A DNA stretch of 39,828 bases from the NCBI GenBank assembly GCA_017463365.1, contig JAFTPH010000062.1, forward strand, positions 1 through 39,828, written 5' to 3'. Positions 32,970 to 39,828 of this stretch are shown in pieces. Position numbers and translations under genes: made by a program. Within the stretch, counting starts at the first letter, position 1; each line of letters opens with the position of its first letter. Under the pieces are notes generated by a model that was not told the origin of the DNA, ran no database searches, and saw only the letters and a program-made list of their open reading frames with translations. Source of the stretch: Bacilli bacterium (lineage in GTDB: Bacteria; Bacillota_I; Bacilli_A; ML615J-28; CAG-313).

Positions 32970-33926
32970 CTATCCTTTAACTGCCCCACCAGTAACTCCT
33001 TCTACATAATAACCTTGTAGGAAGAAGAATAGTGTCATAATTGGGATAGAAACAATAACCCCTGCAGCACAGAAAATTGGGAATCCACTTACACCTGATT
33101 CTTTTGTTAATAATTGTTGTAATCCAACTGCTACATTAAACAAACTAGAATCTCCTGCAGCAATAACTGAGGCAAACATATAATCACCCCAAGGAGCAGT
33201 AAATGCAAGTAAAATTGTATAAACAACGATTGGTTTAGATAATGGCATAATAACACGCCAGAAAATAGTATTTTTATTTGCGCCATCAATCATTGCGGCT
33301 TCATCTAATGATTTAGAGATAGTATCAAAGAATCCTTTTGATACATAATAATTCATTACTGAACCACTTATATAAACTAAAACTAATCCAAATAATCCAG
33401 GAACACCAGTTGATAAATTAACTTGTTTTAAAATGTAGAATGTAATAATCATTCCTAAGAATCCAGGAAACATCCCAATAATTAAGATTAATTTCATATA
33501 TTTTTTTCTGAATCCAAAATTTAATCTTGAAAATGCATAAGCTGACATTAATGTAAGAACGGTTTGTAAGACTGACACAACAAGAGCAATCATTACAGTA
33601 TTAAGTAACCATCTACCAAATGGATAAACCTGAGCAAATACCATCGGTTGATTATTAAATATCATTTCAAAATTAGGATCAAATAAAGCACGATAATTGT
33701 CTAATGTCCATTCTGTAGGAATTAAAACTTGTGGTGAATAAGTTTTCGCAAAAGACTGTAATACTAAATAAATGAATGGTAAAATCCAAATTAAGGAAAT
33801 TACTGTTAAAATAGTATAGACTAATAAATTAGACGTTTTTTGTTTAAATCTCATCCCTCTAGAGTTCTTCTCATTATAGAACATATCTTTCGACTTAATG
33901 GGTTTTAAATATTTAAATCTTTTCAT
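32970..33926 (-). CDS. malG: MalG-type sugar ABC transporter permease
   Basis: A 318-residue inner-membrane subunit with about six transmembrane helices. The EAA loop that docks on the ATPase is clear: EAAMIDGANKNTIFWRVIMPLSKP (about 207-230). The C-terminus ends EGVTGGAVKG, as in other CUT1 family permeases. Its ATG overlaps the malF stop by one base (TAATG), with a GGAG site. It forms the channel with the MalF-like partner for maltose or maltodextrin. The symbol is given by family and context. Confidence 0.92.
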   Translation of the reverse strand: MKRFKYLKPIKSKDMFYNEKNSRGMRFKQKTSNLLVYTILTVISLIWILPFIYLVLQSFAKTYSPQVLIPTEWTLDNYRALFDPNFEMIFNNQPMVFAQVYPFGRWLLNTVMIALVVSVLQTVLTLMSAYAFSRLNFGFRKKYMKLILIIGMFPGFLGMIITFYILKQVNLSTGVPGLFGLVLVYISGSVMNYYVSKGFFDTISKSLDEAAMIDGANKNTIFWRVIMPLSKPIVVYTILLAFTAPWGDYMFASVIAAGDSSLFNVAVGLQQLLTKESGVSGFPIFCAAGVIVSIPIMTLFFFLQGYYVEGVTGGAVKG

Positions 33927-35470
33927 TATTGGAAGTCTCCTTCATTTTTAACAGCATTTGAACGGCTATATGTAATTAGTGAGAATGTAGCAACTACAAT
34001 AAACACAAAGATACCAATAACAGATGCAACACCATAGTCTTTTTCTACTTGGGTCATACACATCTTATAAAGCCATGTAATAAGTAAGTCTGTTTGTCCA
34101 GCACCAAATAATTGAGATTGAATCATTTGTCCTTTAACATTAGTAAATTGTGGATTACCACCCGACAACAAGTATATAACGTTAAAGTTGTTAATGTTAC
34201 CAACAAAATTAGAAATTAGGTATGGACCAGTTACAAATAACATATATGGAAGAGTAATTTTAGCATACATCTTAAATGGACTAGCACCATCAATTCTTGC
34301 AGATTCATATAAATCAGCAGGAATATTCATTAAGATACCAGAACACATTAACATTGTATATGGAATACCAATCCACATATTTACAACAATAACTGTAATT
34401 TTGGTAATAATTCCATCTTCTAAGAATTTAATATTTTGACTTATTAATCCAAGATCAAGTAAGACTTGATTAAGAGCCCCATCATTTGTACTTAAGAATC
34501 TTGACATAAATAATAATGAAATAAATTGTGGAACGGCAATTGTCGTAATTAAAATTGTTCGCCATAATTTCTTAAAACGAATACCTTTTTTATTAATTAA
34601 CATAGCAACAATCATTCCTAAGAAATAGTTAGTAAATGTTGCGAAAACCGCCCAAATTAATGTCCATATTAATATTTGACCAAATACATAAGCAAACTCA
34701 TGAGATGCAGCTCCACCAGCAAGACCAAATAACTTCTTAAAGTTATAACTTCCTACCCAGTCAAACAATTCTTTAGGTTGTTGGAATTGTGATGAGTAGT
34801 TTGTAAATGCCACCAAAATCATGAAAATGAGAGGAATAATTGTAAAAATAATTAGTCCTAAAGTCGGAATTGAAAGCATTACATAGTGATAATTCTTCCC
34901 TACTAAACTTTTAACAATTTCTTTATCTTTTATTGTTTTACCAATTCGATGTAAGTTTTGTAACTCAATACTATCTTTTAATTGACTATACCATAAGAAT
35001 AGATAAACAATCGCTAAGATAGCAAAGATAATTGTATTCAATAACAACATAAAACTATCATCTTGATAAGTATAAATTTCTATCCCAACAATTGGATCGA
35101 CATAACTAGATTGTGCAATATGTCCAAAAGTACCAATCTTCATTAATGAATTAATACCAATTGTAAGGGCAAAATAAATAAATGCAACTTGGAATAAAAA
35201 GTATAATATACCTCTTAATAGTGATTTTCTAGTTAATAAACCAAATCCCATAAATATAAATGACAATTTAGTTTTTAAATCACCATCAACAAAGAATAAA
35301 TAAATATTAAAGAATATTTGCGATATTTTACGATAAATTCCTACAAAAAATTGAGGAATTTTTTTCACAAATATTTTTACAAAAAACATTGGTATTGACG
35401 TAAAAAATGAAATAATCTTATGTAAAATTCTTTTATGTAAAGGAAGAGATAAATATTCAATTGTTGTCAT
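33926..35470 (-). CDS. malF: MalF-type sugar ABC transporter permease
   Basis: A 514-residue membrane protein with about eight transmembrane helices. The EAA loop reads ESARIDGASPFKMYAKITLPYM. Compared with minimal CUT1 permeases of about 290 residues, it has an N-terminal extension of some 190 residues with a basic amphipathic stretch and two extra helices, similar in plan to MalF of enteric bacteria. It starts after a strong AAGGAG site just behind the hairpin that follows the binding-protein gene. Partner of the MalG-like permease. Confidence 0.92.
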   Translation of the reverse strand: MTTIEYLSLPLHKRILHKIISFFTSIPMFFVKIFVKKIPQFFVGIYRKISQIFFNIYLFFVDGDLKTKLSFIFMGFGLLTRKSLLRGILYFLFQVAFIYFALTIGINSLMKIGTFGHIAQSSYVDPIVGIEIYTYQDDSFMLLLNTIIFAILAIVYLFLWYSQLKDSIELQNLHRIGKTIKDKEIVKSLVGKNYHYVMLSIPTLGLIIFTIIPLIFMILVAFTNYSSQFQQPKELFDWVGSYNFKKLFGLAGGAASHEFAYVFGQILIWTLIWAVFATFTNYFLGMIVAMLINKKGIRFKKLWRTILITTIAVPQFISLLFMSRFLSTNDGALNQVLLDLGLISQNIKFLEDGIITKITVIVVNMWIGIPYTMLMCSGILMNIPADLYESARIDGASPFKMYAKITLPYMLFVTGPYLISNFVGNINNFNVIYLLSGGNPQFTNVKGQMIQSQLFGAGQTDLLITWLYKMCMTQVEKDYGVASVIGIFVFIVVATFSLITYSRSNAVKNEGDFQ

Positions 35471-35490
35471 AAATTCTCCTTTCTATAAAA

Positions 35491-35522
35491 AATGTGACGA
35501 TATTTTATAGTATCGTCACATT
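35491..35522 (-). terminator. Intercistronic hairpin between binding protein and permease genes
   Basis: AATGTGACGATA (35491-35502) and TATCGTCACATT (35511-35522) form a perfect 12-bp stem with an 8-base loop, followed on the minus strand by six T. It probably acts as a partial terminator and 3' stabiliser, so that the binding protein is made in excess over the permease, a known pattern for such operons. Confidence 0.8.
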
Positions 35523-35539
35523 CACTTTTATTCGATTAA

Positions 35540-36793
35540 TTATTCAGCAGGTGCTCCAATAATAGAATTATTTAGAGTATCAATAGCTTGTTGAATGTTT
35601 TCAAGTGTAACAGTACCGTCTTTGATTCCACCAACAAATGTGCTTGGAGCTGACCAGAATGCAGCAGGAACAGCATCTTGAGGGTGTCCAAATAATGCTT
35701 GTTCATTTAATACGATCATATTAGGGTCATTAGCCATATTTGGATGTTTTTTAGCTTCTGAATGACATGGAGCAATTCCAAAGTTTTCATATCTCTTAGT
35801 TTGAGCTTCTTTACCTGATAAATACATTGCTAATTCATGAGCAGCAACTAAACGATCAGCATCACCTTTAGAAACTTGAGGGTTAACTCCTAAGAATTTA
35901 CCACCAACGAAGCATCCTAAATGTTGAGTATCACCATCAACAGTAACAGTTGGCATTACTGCACAACCATAGTTTTCACCATAACGGTTTTTGAAGTTAG
36001 CGATATCCCAAGTACCACCGATTGTAGCTCTTACATCAGATTCAGCAGATGGAACACCAGAGTCATTAACCCATGCAGGGTGTTGCATGATTTTATAAAT
36101 AGCTTTTGCAGCTTTTAATCCAGCTTCACCATTGAAGTTAGCTTTGATTTCAATAACGTTACCATCTTCATCATAAGATGTTGAATAATCAGCACCAAAT
36201 GTAAATAATGCAGCAGCTCCCCAGAATGCAGTTTCTAGGTTATAAGCAACTTTATATCCTTCAGCTTGAGCTTTATCTAATAATGTTTCAATTGATTTAA
36301 CATCTTCTTCGCTGAATACTGATTTATCATATTGTAAATAATAAGTATTATCACCAGTATATGGATAAGCATAATAAGCATCGTTCATTGTAACTAATGT
36401 AGCACCAAAACCAGCCATATATGAATCAATGAATTCAGCATATTTTCCACCTAATTTTGCTAAAGCACCTTTTTGATATAAAATACCAATTTTATCAGAA
36501 GCAGCTTCGTAAACGTCTGGAGCGTTTGGAGCAGTCCAGTCAAGAACAGTTGAGTCAACTACGTCTGGTCCAATTTCTAGGTATTCAATAACATATGTAT
36601 TTTTGTCACCAGCAGCAGCTCTTGCAGCTTTAAAGTCTTCAAATAAACTTTCGTTGAAAGCTTTGTCAGAAGCTGTACCAGCATAATTTAAGTAAATAGT
36701 TTTTCCTTCACTTTGTGATCCTTGTTGTCCACCACAACCAAATAGAGCAACACCAAGTAATCCTACCATTAGGAAAACGAATAATTTTTTCAT
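35540..36793 (-). CDS. malE: Maltodextrin-type solute-binding lipoprotein
   Basis: A 417-residue extracellular solute-binding protein of family 1 (CUT1 transporters), anchored by lipobox LFGC (C20). The mature N-terminus carries the first beta strand (KTIYLNYAGTASD), then aromatic-rich segments (YYAYPYTGDNTYYLQYDK) and a C-terminal FWSAPSTFVGG region. By context it delivers maltodextrins or other alpha-glucans to the MalF/MalG permease. It is the first gene of the operon, with a consensus promoter, a cre-like site and a GGAGG ribosome site. Codon composition is richer in Ala and Gly than its neighbours, as expected for a highly expressed gene. Confidence 0.92.
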   Translation of the reverse strand: MKKLFVFLMVGLLGVALFGCGGQQGSQSEGKTIYLNYAGTASDKAFNESLFEDFKAARAAAGDKNTYVIEYLEIGPDVVDSTVLDWTAPNAPDVYEAASDKIGILYQKGALAKLGGKYAEFIDSYMAGFGATLVTMNDAYYAYPYTGDNTYYLQYDKSVFSEEDVKSIETLLDKAQAEGYKVAYNLETAFWGAAALFTFGADYSTSYDEDGNVIEIKANFNGEAGLKAAKAIYKIMQHPAWVNDSGVPSAESDVRATIGGTWDIANFKNRYGENYGCAVMPTVTVDGDTQHLGCFVGGKFLGVNPQVSKGDADRLVAAHELAMYLSGKEAQTKRYENFGIAPCHSEAKKHPNMANDPNMIVLNEQALFGHPQDAVPAAFWSAPSTFVGGIKDGTVTLENIQQAIDTLNNSIIGAPAE

Positions 36794-36858
36794 ACTACTT
36801 TTTATCCTCCTTAATTAATTTGTATGAATTGATGTATAACATCTCACATATACATAAA

Positions 36859-36872
36859 TGTATACGTTTTCA
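36859..36872 (-). promoter_or_regulatory. cre-like/LacI-family operator at the starch operon start site
   Basis: TGTATACGTTTTCA (plus strand) matches the CcpA cre consensus TGWAANCGNTNWCA with one mismatch in either orientation. It covers about +1 to +13 of the predicted transcript, a position for repression. A local MalR/LacI-type regulator could use the same site; none is encoded in the window. Confidence 0.6.
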
Positions 36873-36877
36873 TAAAT

Positions 36878-36906
36878 ATTGTACTCTATTTTGCTTTTAT
36901 TTTCAA
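36878..36906 (-). promoter_or_regulatory. Promoter of the starch/maltodextrin operon
   Basis: On the minus strand, TTGAAA (36901-36906) and TACAAT (36878-36883) are 17 bases apart, with the start expected near 36871. The leader to the malE ATG is about 78 bases. Confidence 0.7.
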
Positions 36907-37110
36907 ATAATTAACTAATAAAAAAATTTTTCTATTTAAATTTAAATACAAATTAAATAATCTGAATTACATTAAATACTTCTATTTAATTATTTTTTAT
37001 AAAACAAATACAATATCATCACCACTTATTTAATCTAGGCTTTAATATTATTTTTTTAAGCTGATAATTTTATACATTTATTATTTGAATTTAAAATAAT
37101 AATATAATAA
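36907..37110. other. AT-rich intergenic stretch without a visible gene
   Basis: Between the starch operon promoter and the terminator of the next operon. It is nearly pure A and T with no ORF, no strong hairpin and no repeat that I can support. It may contain upstream promoter elements for the malE promoter. Confidence 0.5.
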
Positions 37111-37148
37111 AAAGATAAAAACTAGTTCCATTCTAAGAACTAGTTTTT
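37111..37148. terminator. Rho-independent terminator after the 37161-37661 gene
   Basis: AAAACTAGTTC (37118-37128) and GAACTAGTTTT (37137-37147) form an 11-bp stem with an 8-base loop. T runs on both strands make it bidirectional in principle; only the minus-strand gene needs it. Confidence 0.9.
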
Positions 37149-37160
37149 TTTCTTCTTATA

Positions 37161-37661
37161 TTATAAATCTAATTCATAATATAAGAATTCATTATCATCA
37201 GTTTTACCAACCAACTTAAATCCTAAACTTTCAAATAGATGTTTACATCTTGAATTACAAACATCAATTCCAGCATATATTCTATCCGGTACCATTCCAA
37301 ATATTCTACCCTTGCATTCAGTTAAATGCTTAACTATTCTTTTACCATATCCTCTATTAATATATTCAGGATTAATTAATATTGGATTAATACCAAATAC
37401 TTTTTTATTATCTTTTTCTGATTCAAAATAATTAACAACAATTAAAGCAATCTTTAAATCATCTTCTTCTACAACAATTAATTTATCGAATATACTACCC
37501 ATTTGATCTGGATTATCTACATATGATTGAAACAACTGTGAAATACTCTCATTAAACAATGCATACTTATGGACATCATTATAATATTCAGAATAGTTAT
37601 CTTTAGACCATTCTTCTAAATCAATATCTAATTCTTTATCATACAATCTAAAATTAAGCAT
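37161..37661 (-). CDS. GNAT family acetyltransferase
   Basis: A 166-residue N-acetyltransferase. Acetyl-CoA motif A is NPEYINRGYGKRIVKHL (the RGYGKR loop), preceded by the strand GINPILI. A C-terminal LFESLGFKLVG element is typical. The substrate is unknown. It begins 16 bases after the helical protein gene (37678-38568) with an AAAGGATGG site, so the two form an operon. Confident at family level only. Confidence 0.85.
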   Translation of the reverse strand: MLNFRLYDKELDIDLEEWSKDNYSEYYNDVHKYALFNESISQLFQSYVDNPDQMGSIFDKLIVVEEDDLKIALIVVNYFESEKDNKKVFGINPILINPEYINRGYGKRIVKHLTECKGRIFGMVPDRIYAGIDVCNSRCKHLFESLGFKLVGKTDDNEFLYYELDL

Positions 37662-37677
37662 ATTGTTAATCCATCCT

Positions 37678-38568
37678 TTATGATATTATACATCTAACTT
37701 TAGTTTTAAAGTATTTGCTTTCAAATTCATTTGATCCGATTAGTTCATATGCAGCTTTAGCATAGTTATAATACTCACAATCAATATATTGAATAATCAA
37801 ATTTTGAATAAATCTTGCTTGCCTATATTCATCTATTTCTTTATTCCAATCTTCATATGAACCCATTAGTACACTTGTATTATGATAATCTTTTAATCTT
37901 TCTTCTTTGTTATTAACTTTTAATATTTTTTCATAAATTTTAAATAAATTAAAACTTTCTTCTATTAATTCTTTATTATTTATATTATGATTTAAATTAT
38001 ATGGTATTAAAGAACAATAGTAACCTAACTTAAACCAATTAATCATAGGTGAATTATCAAACATATTAATTATCAACTTCATTTTATCTAAAGCATCTTT
38101 TTTTAATGATTCATTGGTATTTAATTGATGATTATATGTTGCAGTTCTTAAAACATTGAAAACTATATTAACGTTAAATTCATCAATTACTATTTTATTC
38201 ATAATATTAAAATACAAATTATCCCAATATTCTCCATAACCCCCATTAATTAATGTTAATCTTTGAGTACTATCTACTAGTAACAATAATTTATATTTTA
38301 ATTCTTTATCTTTTAAATAGTCTTCAAACTTTTTATGATTATTATATGTCTCATTTGCTTTTCTTTGAAGTGCATAATTATCTGATATATTCCAATATGC
38401 CCACATTGTTAATTCATCATTCAAATCATTTCTAGTTAGAAAATTTTCTAGCAACTCGCATACTTGTTGTTGACGTTCGTTTGATTTATTTAAATTGTTA
38501 TAAGGATTCTTATAATCAGTTAATTTATAATATTCATCTATAACTTTTTTGATATCTTCAGAATACAT
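37678..38568 (-). CDS. Alpha-helical protein of unknown function
   Basis: A 296-residue soluble protein with no signal peptide, rich in Asn, Tyr, Leu and Lys. The pattern of paired amphipathic helices (for example ELTMWAYWNISDNYALQRKANETYNNHKKF and YCSLIPYNLNHNINNKELIEES, each only partly conserved in spacing) suggests a TPR-like solenoid. I cannot assign a family. It heads a two-gene operon with a GNAT, from an extended -10 promoter. Confidence 0.68.
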   Translation of the reverse strand: MYSEDIKKVIDEYYKLTDYKNPYNNLNKSNERQQQVCELLENFLTRNDLNDELTMWAYWNISDNYALQRKANETYNNHKKFEDYLKDKELKYKLLLLVDSTQRLTLINGGYGEYWDNLYFNIMNKIVIDEFNVNIVFNVLRTATYNHQLNTNESLKKDALDKMKLIINMFDNSPMINWFKLGYYCSLIPYNLNHNINNKELIEESFNLFKIYEKILKVNNKEERLKDYHNTSVLMGSYEDWNKEIDEYRQARFIQNLIIQYIDCEYYNYAKAAYELIGSNEFESKYFKTKVRCIIS

Positions 38569-38591
38569 AGAAATCTCCTTTAGCTACTCCA

Positions 38592-38620
38592 ATTATACCA
38601 CATTTCCCCATTTATTTCTA
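38592..38620 (-). promoter_or_regulatory. Promoter of the helical protein-GNAT operon
   Basis: On the minus strand, TAGAAA (38615-38620) and TATAAT (38592-38597) are 17 bases apart, with a TGG extension before the -10. Confidence 0.6.
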
Positions 38621-38659
38621 CTATTTAAAAAGTATTGCTTGGAGAATTGGTTGTATAGT

Positions 38660-38698
38660 AAAAAAACTAGCTGACCTTTTTTGTTGTTGATCAACTAG
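38660..38698 (-). terminator. Rho-independent terminator after the 38706-38981 gene
   Basis: CTAGCTGACC (38667-38676) and GATCAACTAG (38689-38698) pair over 10 positions with two G-U pairs in the minus-strand RNA and a 12-base loop. Six or seven T follow on the minus strand. Confidence 0.75.
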
Positions 38699-38705
38699 CT
38701 TAAAA

Positions 38706-38981
38706 TTACTTAAAAATCCAGGCTAATATAGTAGCAACTACAGTTATTACACTAAAAACAATCATTCCAATAGTTTGCTTTTTACTCCAATTACTTTTAA
38801 AGTAGAATTTGTCTACAACAGCACTAATAATTACACATAAAGTAAATAAAGTAACTAAAATTGGAAATTCATATAATTGTGATATTACTTCATATTTAAC
38901 AAGATATGATGTAATTATAGCAAGAATACCACCTATGACTCCTGTAATTATAATAAACGATTTTTCTGACATTTTCTTCAT
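38706..38981 (-). CDS. Small membrane protein, unknown function
   Basis: A 91-residue protein with three predicted transmembrane helices (about 8-26, 38-57 and 70-89) and a basic loop (KFYFKSNWSKKQ) between the last two. No family recognised. It starts 29 bases after the RimL-like acetyltransferase gene and shares its transcript. The start could also be the Met three codons further on; the ribosome site is weak for either. Confidence 0.65.
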   Translation of the reverse strand: MKKMSEKSFIIITGVIGGILAIITSYLVKYEVISQLYEFPILVTLFTLCVIISAVVDKFYFKSNWSKKQTIGMIVFSVITVVATILAWIFK

Positions 38982-39010
38982 TGTTTTATCTTCTTTAAAA
39001 TATCAATAAT

Positions 39011-39496
39011 CTATTTAATAAGAATATATTCACACTTATTTGTAATTCTTCCATGTAGTTCAACATTCTTTTGAAGTATTTTTAATTTAAAGCCTAATCG
39101 TTCAACAAGTTTTCTACTATTAGCATTTGCTTCATCAATTTGTGCTGTTATATATTTTAGTTTTATTTGTTCAAAAGCATAATTTATAACAGCCTTACAA
39201 GCTTCATAAGCATAACCTTTTTTCCAATATAAAGGATTAAAATAATAAGCTATTTCTCCAGTATCATTTGGTTTAATACTTGTTATTGATACATCTCCTA
39301 TAAAAGTACCATCTTTTAACGTTACCGAAAATGAAGCTATACCTATAATTTTTAATATAAAATTTTTAAGGTCTTCTTCTTTATGAGGCATATAGGGTGA
39401 GGCAAATTCTAGAATTTTCTCATCAAGATAATAACTAATATTTTTATAATCATCCTCATTTAACTTTCTTAAAATTAATCTATCAGTCTCAATCAT
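39011..39496 (-). CDS. RimJ/RimL-type GNAT acetyltransferase
   Basis: A 161-residue acetyltransferase. The N-terminus MIETDRLILRKLNEDDY is the typical RimL-family opening, followed by GDVSITSIKPNDTGEIAYYFNPLYWKKGYAYEAC segments (the KKGYAYEA loop binds acetyl-CoA) and a C-terminal NANSRKLVERLGFK helix. Such enzymes acetylate protein N-termini or small molecules; the substrate here is open. An AGGAATT site precedes the ATG. A long inverted repeat covers its promoter area. Confidence 0.88.
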   Translation of the reverse strand: MIETDRLILRKLNEDDYKNISYYLDEKILEFASPYMPHKEEDLKNFILKIIGIASFSVTLKDGTFIGDVSITSIKPNDTGEIAYYFNPLYWKKGYAYEACKAVINYAFEQIKLKYITAQIDEANANSRKLVERLGFKLKILQKNVELHGRITNKCEYILIK

Positions 39497-39509
39497 TATT
39501 TGAATTCCT

Positions 39510-39552
39510 GGTATATTATAAATGACTCATTTAATTGTCATTATAATATACC
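39510..39552. repeat. Long inverted repeat in the GNAT promoter region
   Basis: GGTATATTATAAATGAC (39510-39526) and GTCATTATAATATACC (39537-39552) pair over 16 positions with one bulged base and a 10-base loop. Both arms contain TATAAT-like boxes. On the plus strand a run of seven T follows, giving it a terminator shape, but no plus-strand gene lies upstream. It may be an operator, or a barrier to transcription. Confidence 0.75.
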
Positions 39553-39566
39553 TTTTTTTCCTTTCT

Positions 39567-39582
39567 TTCAACATAAGTTGAA
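39567..39582. repeat. Small palindrome near the insertion-sequence boundary
   Basis: TTCAAC (39567-39572) and GTTGAA (39577-39582) form an inverted repeat with a 4-base centre. On the minus strand the TTGAA half may be part of a -35 box for the GNAT gene (TTGAAA, 17 bases, TATTAT). Confidence 0.45.
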
Positions 39583-39610
39583 TATTTTTTAAAAAATTGT
39601 TATATTAAAA

Positions 39611-39790
39611 ATGTGAATGTGGATTTGTACTCATCCTTGTGGCTTTGACTACTTTAGAAAGGTTCTCACCACACCTTACACCAAAACAATGATTAGTTAG
39701 ATGAGTCTTGAATTCGAATATTGTACCAGGTTTTGTGGTTTAAGGATCGTGGATAACACATCACAAACAAATTATGAAAGGAAGTATTAT
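39611..39790 (+). ncRNA. Candidate IS110 bridge RNA
   Basis: About 180 bases between the presumed left end and the transposase start, the place and size of the bridge RNA in IS110-group elements (established for IS621). Foldable elements: ACTCATC (39629-39635) pairs with GATGAGT (39700-39706) and encloses TGTGG (39638-39642) with CCACA (39669-39673) plus CTTT (39643-39646) with AAAG (39658-39661). A second domain pairs GTTTTGTG (39730-39737) with CACAAAC (39762-39768), one base bulged. Large internal loops remain, as needed for target and donor guides. Confidence 0.55.
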
Positions 39791-39791
39791 T

Positions 39792-39828
39792 ATGATCTTA
39801 ATTGGAATTGATATTGGTAAATCAAGCC
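39792..39828 (+). CDS. IS110-family transposase, N-terminal fragment
   Basis: The ATG at 39792 follows GAAAGGAAG (39776-39784). Twelve codons are present: MILIGIDIGKSS, then the window ends. The hydrophobic strand with GIDxxK is the first block of the RuvC-like DEDD domain of IS110 transposases (Asp7 would be the first acidic catalytic residue). Sugar kinases and ROK proteins also start with GIDIG but then have GT or GG, not GK. The structured non-coding stretch upstream supports the transposase reading. Confidence 0.7.
   Translation, partial: MILIGIDIGKSS

Larger units (their letters stand above)
39605..39828 (+). mobile_element. IS110-family insertion sequence, left part, cut by the window edge
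   Basis: At the right edge the composition changes from nearly pure A/T to a mixed, structured stretch from about 39611, followed by a transposase start at 39792. IS110 elements lack terminal inverted repeats and have a long non-coding left end before the transposase gene, as seen here. The exact left boundary cannot be placed without an empty site or other copies; about 39600-39620 is the best estimate. Confidence 0.65.

Noticed and set aside
39792-39828. Start of a sugar kinase or ROK protein
   Set aside because: The GIDIG strand is shared, but the next residues are K-S-S rather than the phosphate-loop GT/GG, and a structured non-coding stretch precedes it. The IS110 reading is more likely, though only 12 codons are seen.

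Overview
The window looks like a chromosomal segment of a low-GC, Gram-positive-type bacterium. It is very AT-rich, has strong GGAGG-type ribosome binding sites and sigma-A-like promoters (TTGAAA/TATAAT, 17-base spacing), and carries many LxxC lipoproteins with no outer-membrane genes. TGG encodes Trp and no TGA read-through is needed, so the standard code fits. Extracellular starch breakdown, a dockerin-bearing wall amidase and many small acetyltransferases suggest a gut-associated Bacilli lineage (Erysipelotrichales, RF39 or Acholeplasma-like). That placement is inference only. No rRNA, tRNA or CRISPR was seen. Almost every gene is on the minus strand; the exceptions are an alpha/beta hydrolase (8078), an iron-sulfur pair (10454-11556) and the transposase start at the right edge.

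Layout. 139-7969 holds housekeeping and accessory genes: an M19 dipeptidase, small membrane and lipoproteins, a sugar/choline-kinase-like protein, a group II PLP decarboxylase followed by an M3 oligopeptidase, and an acyltransferase with a zinc ribbon. 9051-11556 is a divergent Crp/Fnr-type regulator and ferredoxin locus sharing a perfect palindromic operator. 11597-14914 encodes a large secreted N-acetylmuramoyl-L-alanine amidase with an N-terminal dockerin pair, InlB-type repeats and a Big_2-like domain. 14993-19534 contains an SDR, a membrane protein, an XRE-transmembrane protein, a P-loop kinase, a remnant of a metallophosphoesterase, and a double-length GNAT protein. 19550-20049 is a compact regulatory leader: strong promoter, 27-codon ORF with three 16-bp repeats, a 15-nt antiterminator pairing, an intrinsic terminator, then an XRE gene that lacks an ATG and the GNAT gene. 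20051-21516 has two unrelated genes that share a 48-bp 3' module. An ABC-F ATPase follows.

36793 down to 23233 reads as one starch/maltodextrin operon. In order it encodes a solute-binding lipoprotein, two MalF/MalG-type permeases, a GH13 amylase lipoprotein, an oversized (844 aa) MsmK/MalK-like ATPase with a coiled-coil insertion, two unknown lipoproteins, a type I pullulanase lipoprotein and a starch-binding lipoprotein. It has a consensus promoter with a cre-like/LacI-like palindrome at the transcription start, a hairpin between the binding protein and the permeases, and a strong terminator at the end. The likely scheme is surface capture and debranching of starch, import of the oligosaccharides, and ATP supply by the atypical ATPase.

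36794-39496 carries two small accessory operons (GNATs, a helical protein, a small membrane protein). The right edge enters an IS110-type insertion sequence: a structured non-coding stretch with the position and fold expected of a bridge RNA, then the first 12 codons of the transposase. The candidates most worth following are the attenuator upstream of the XRE-GNAT genes, the bridge RNA, and the coiled-coil MalK-like ATPase.
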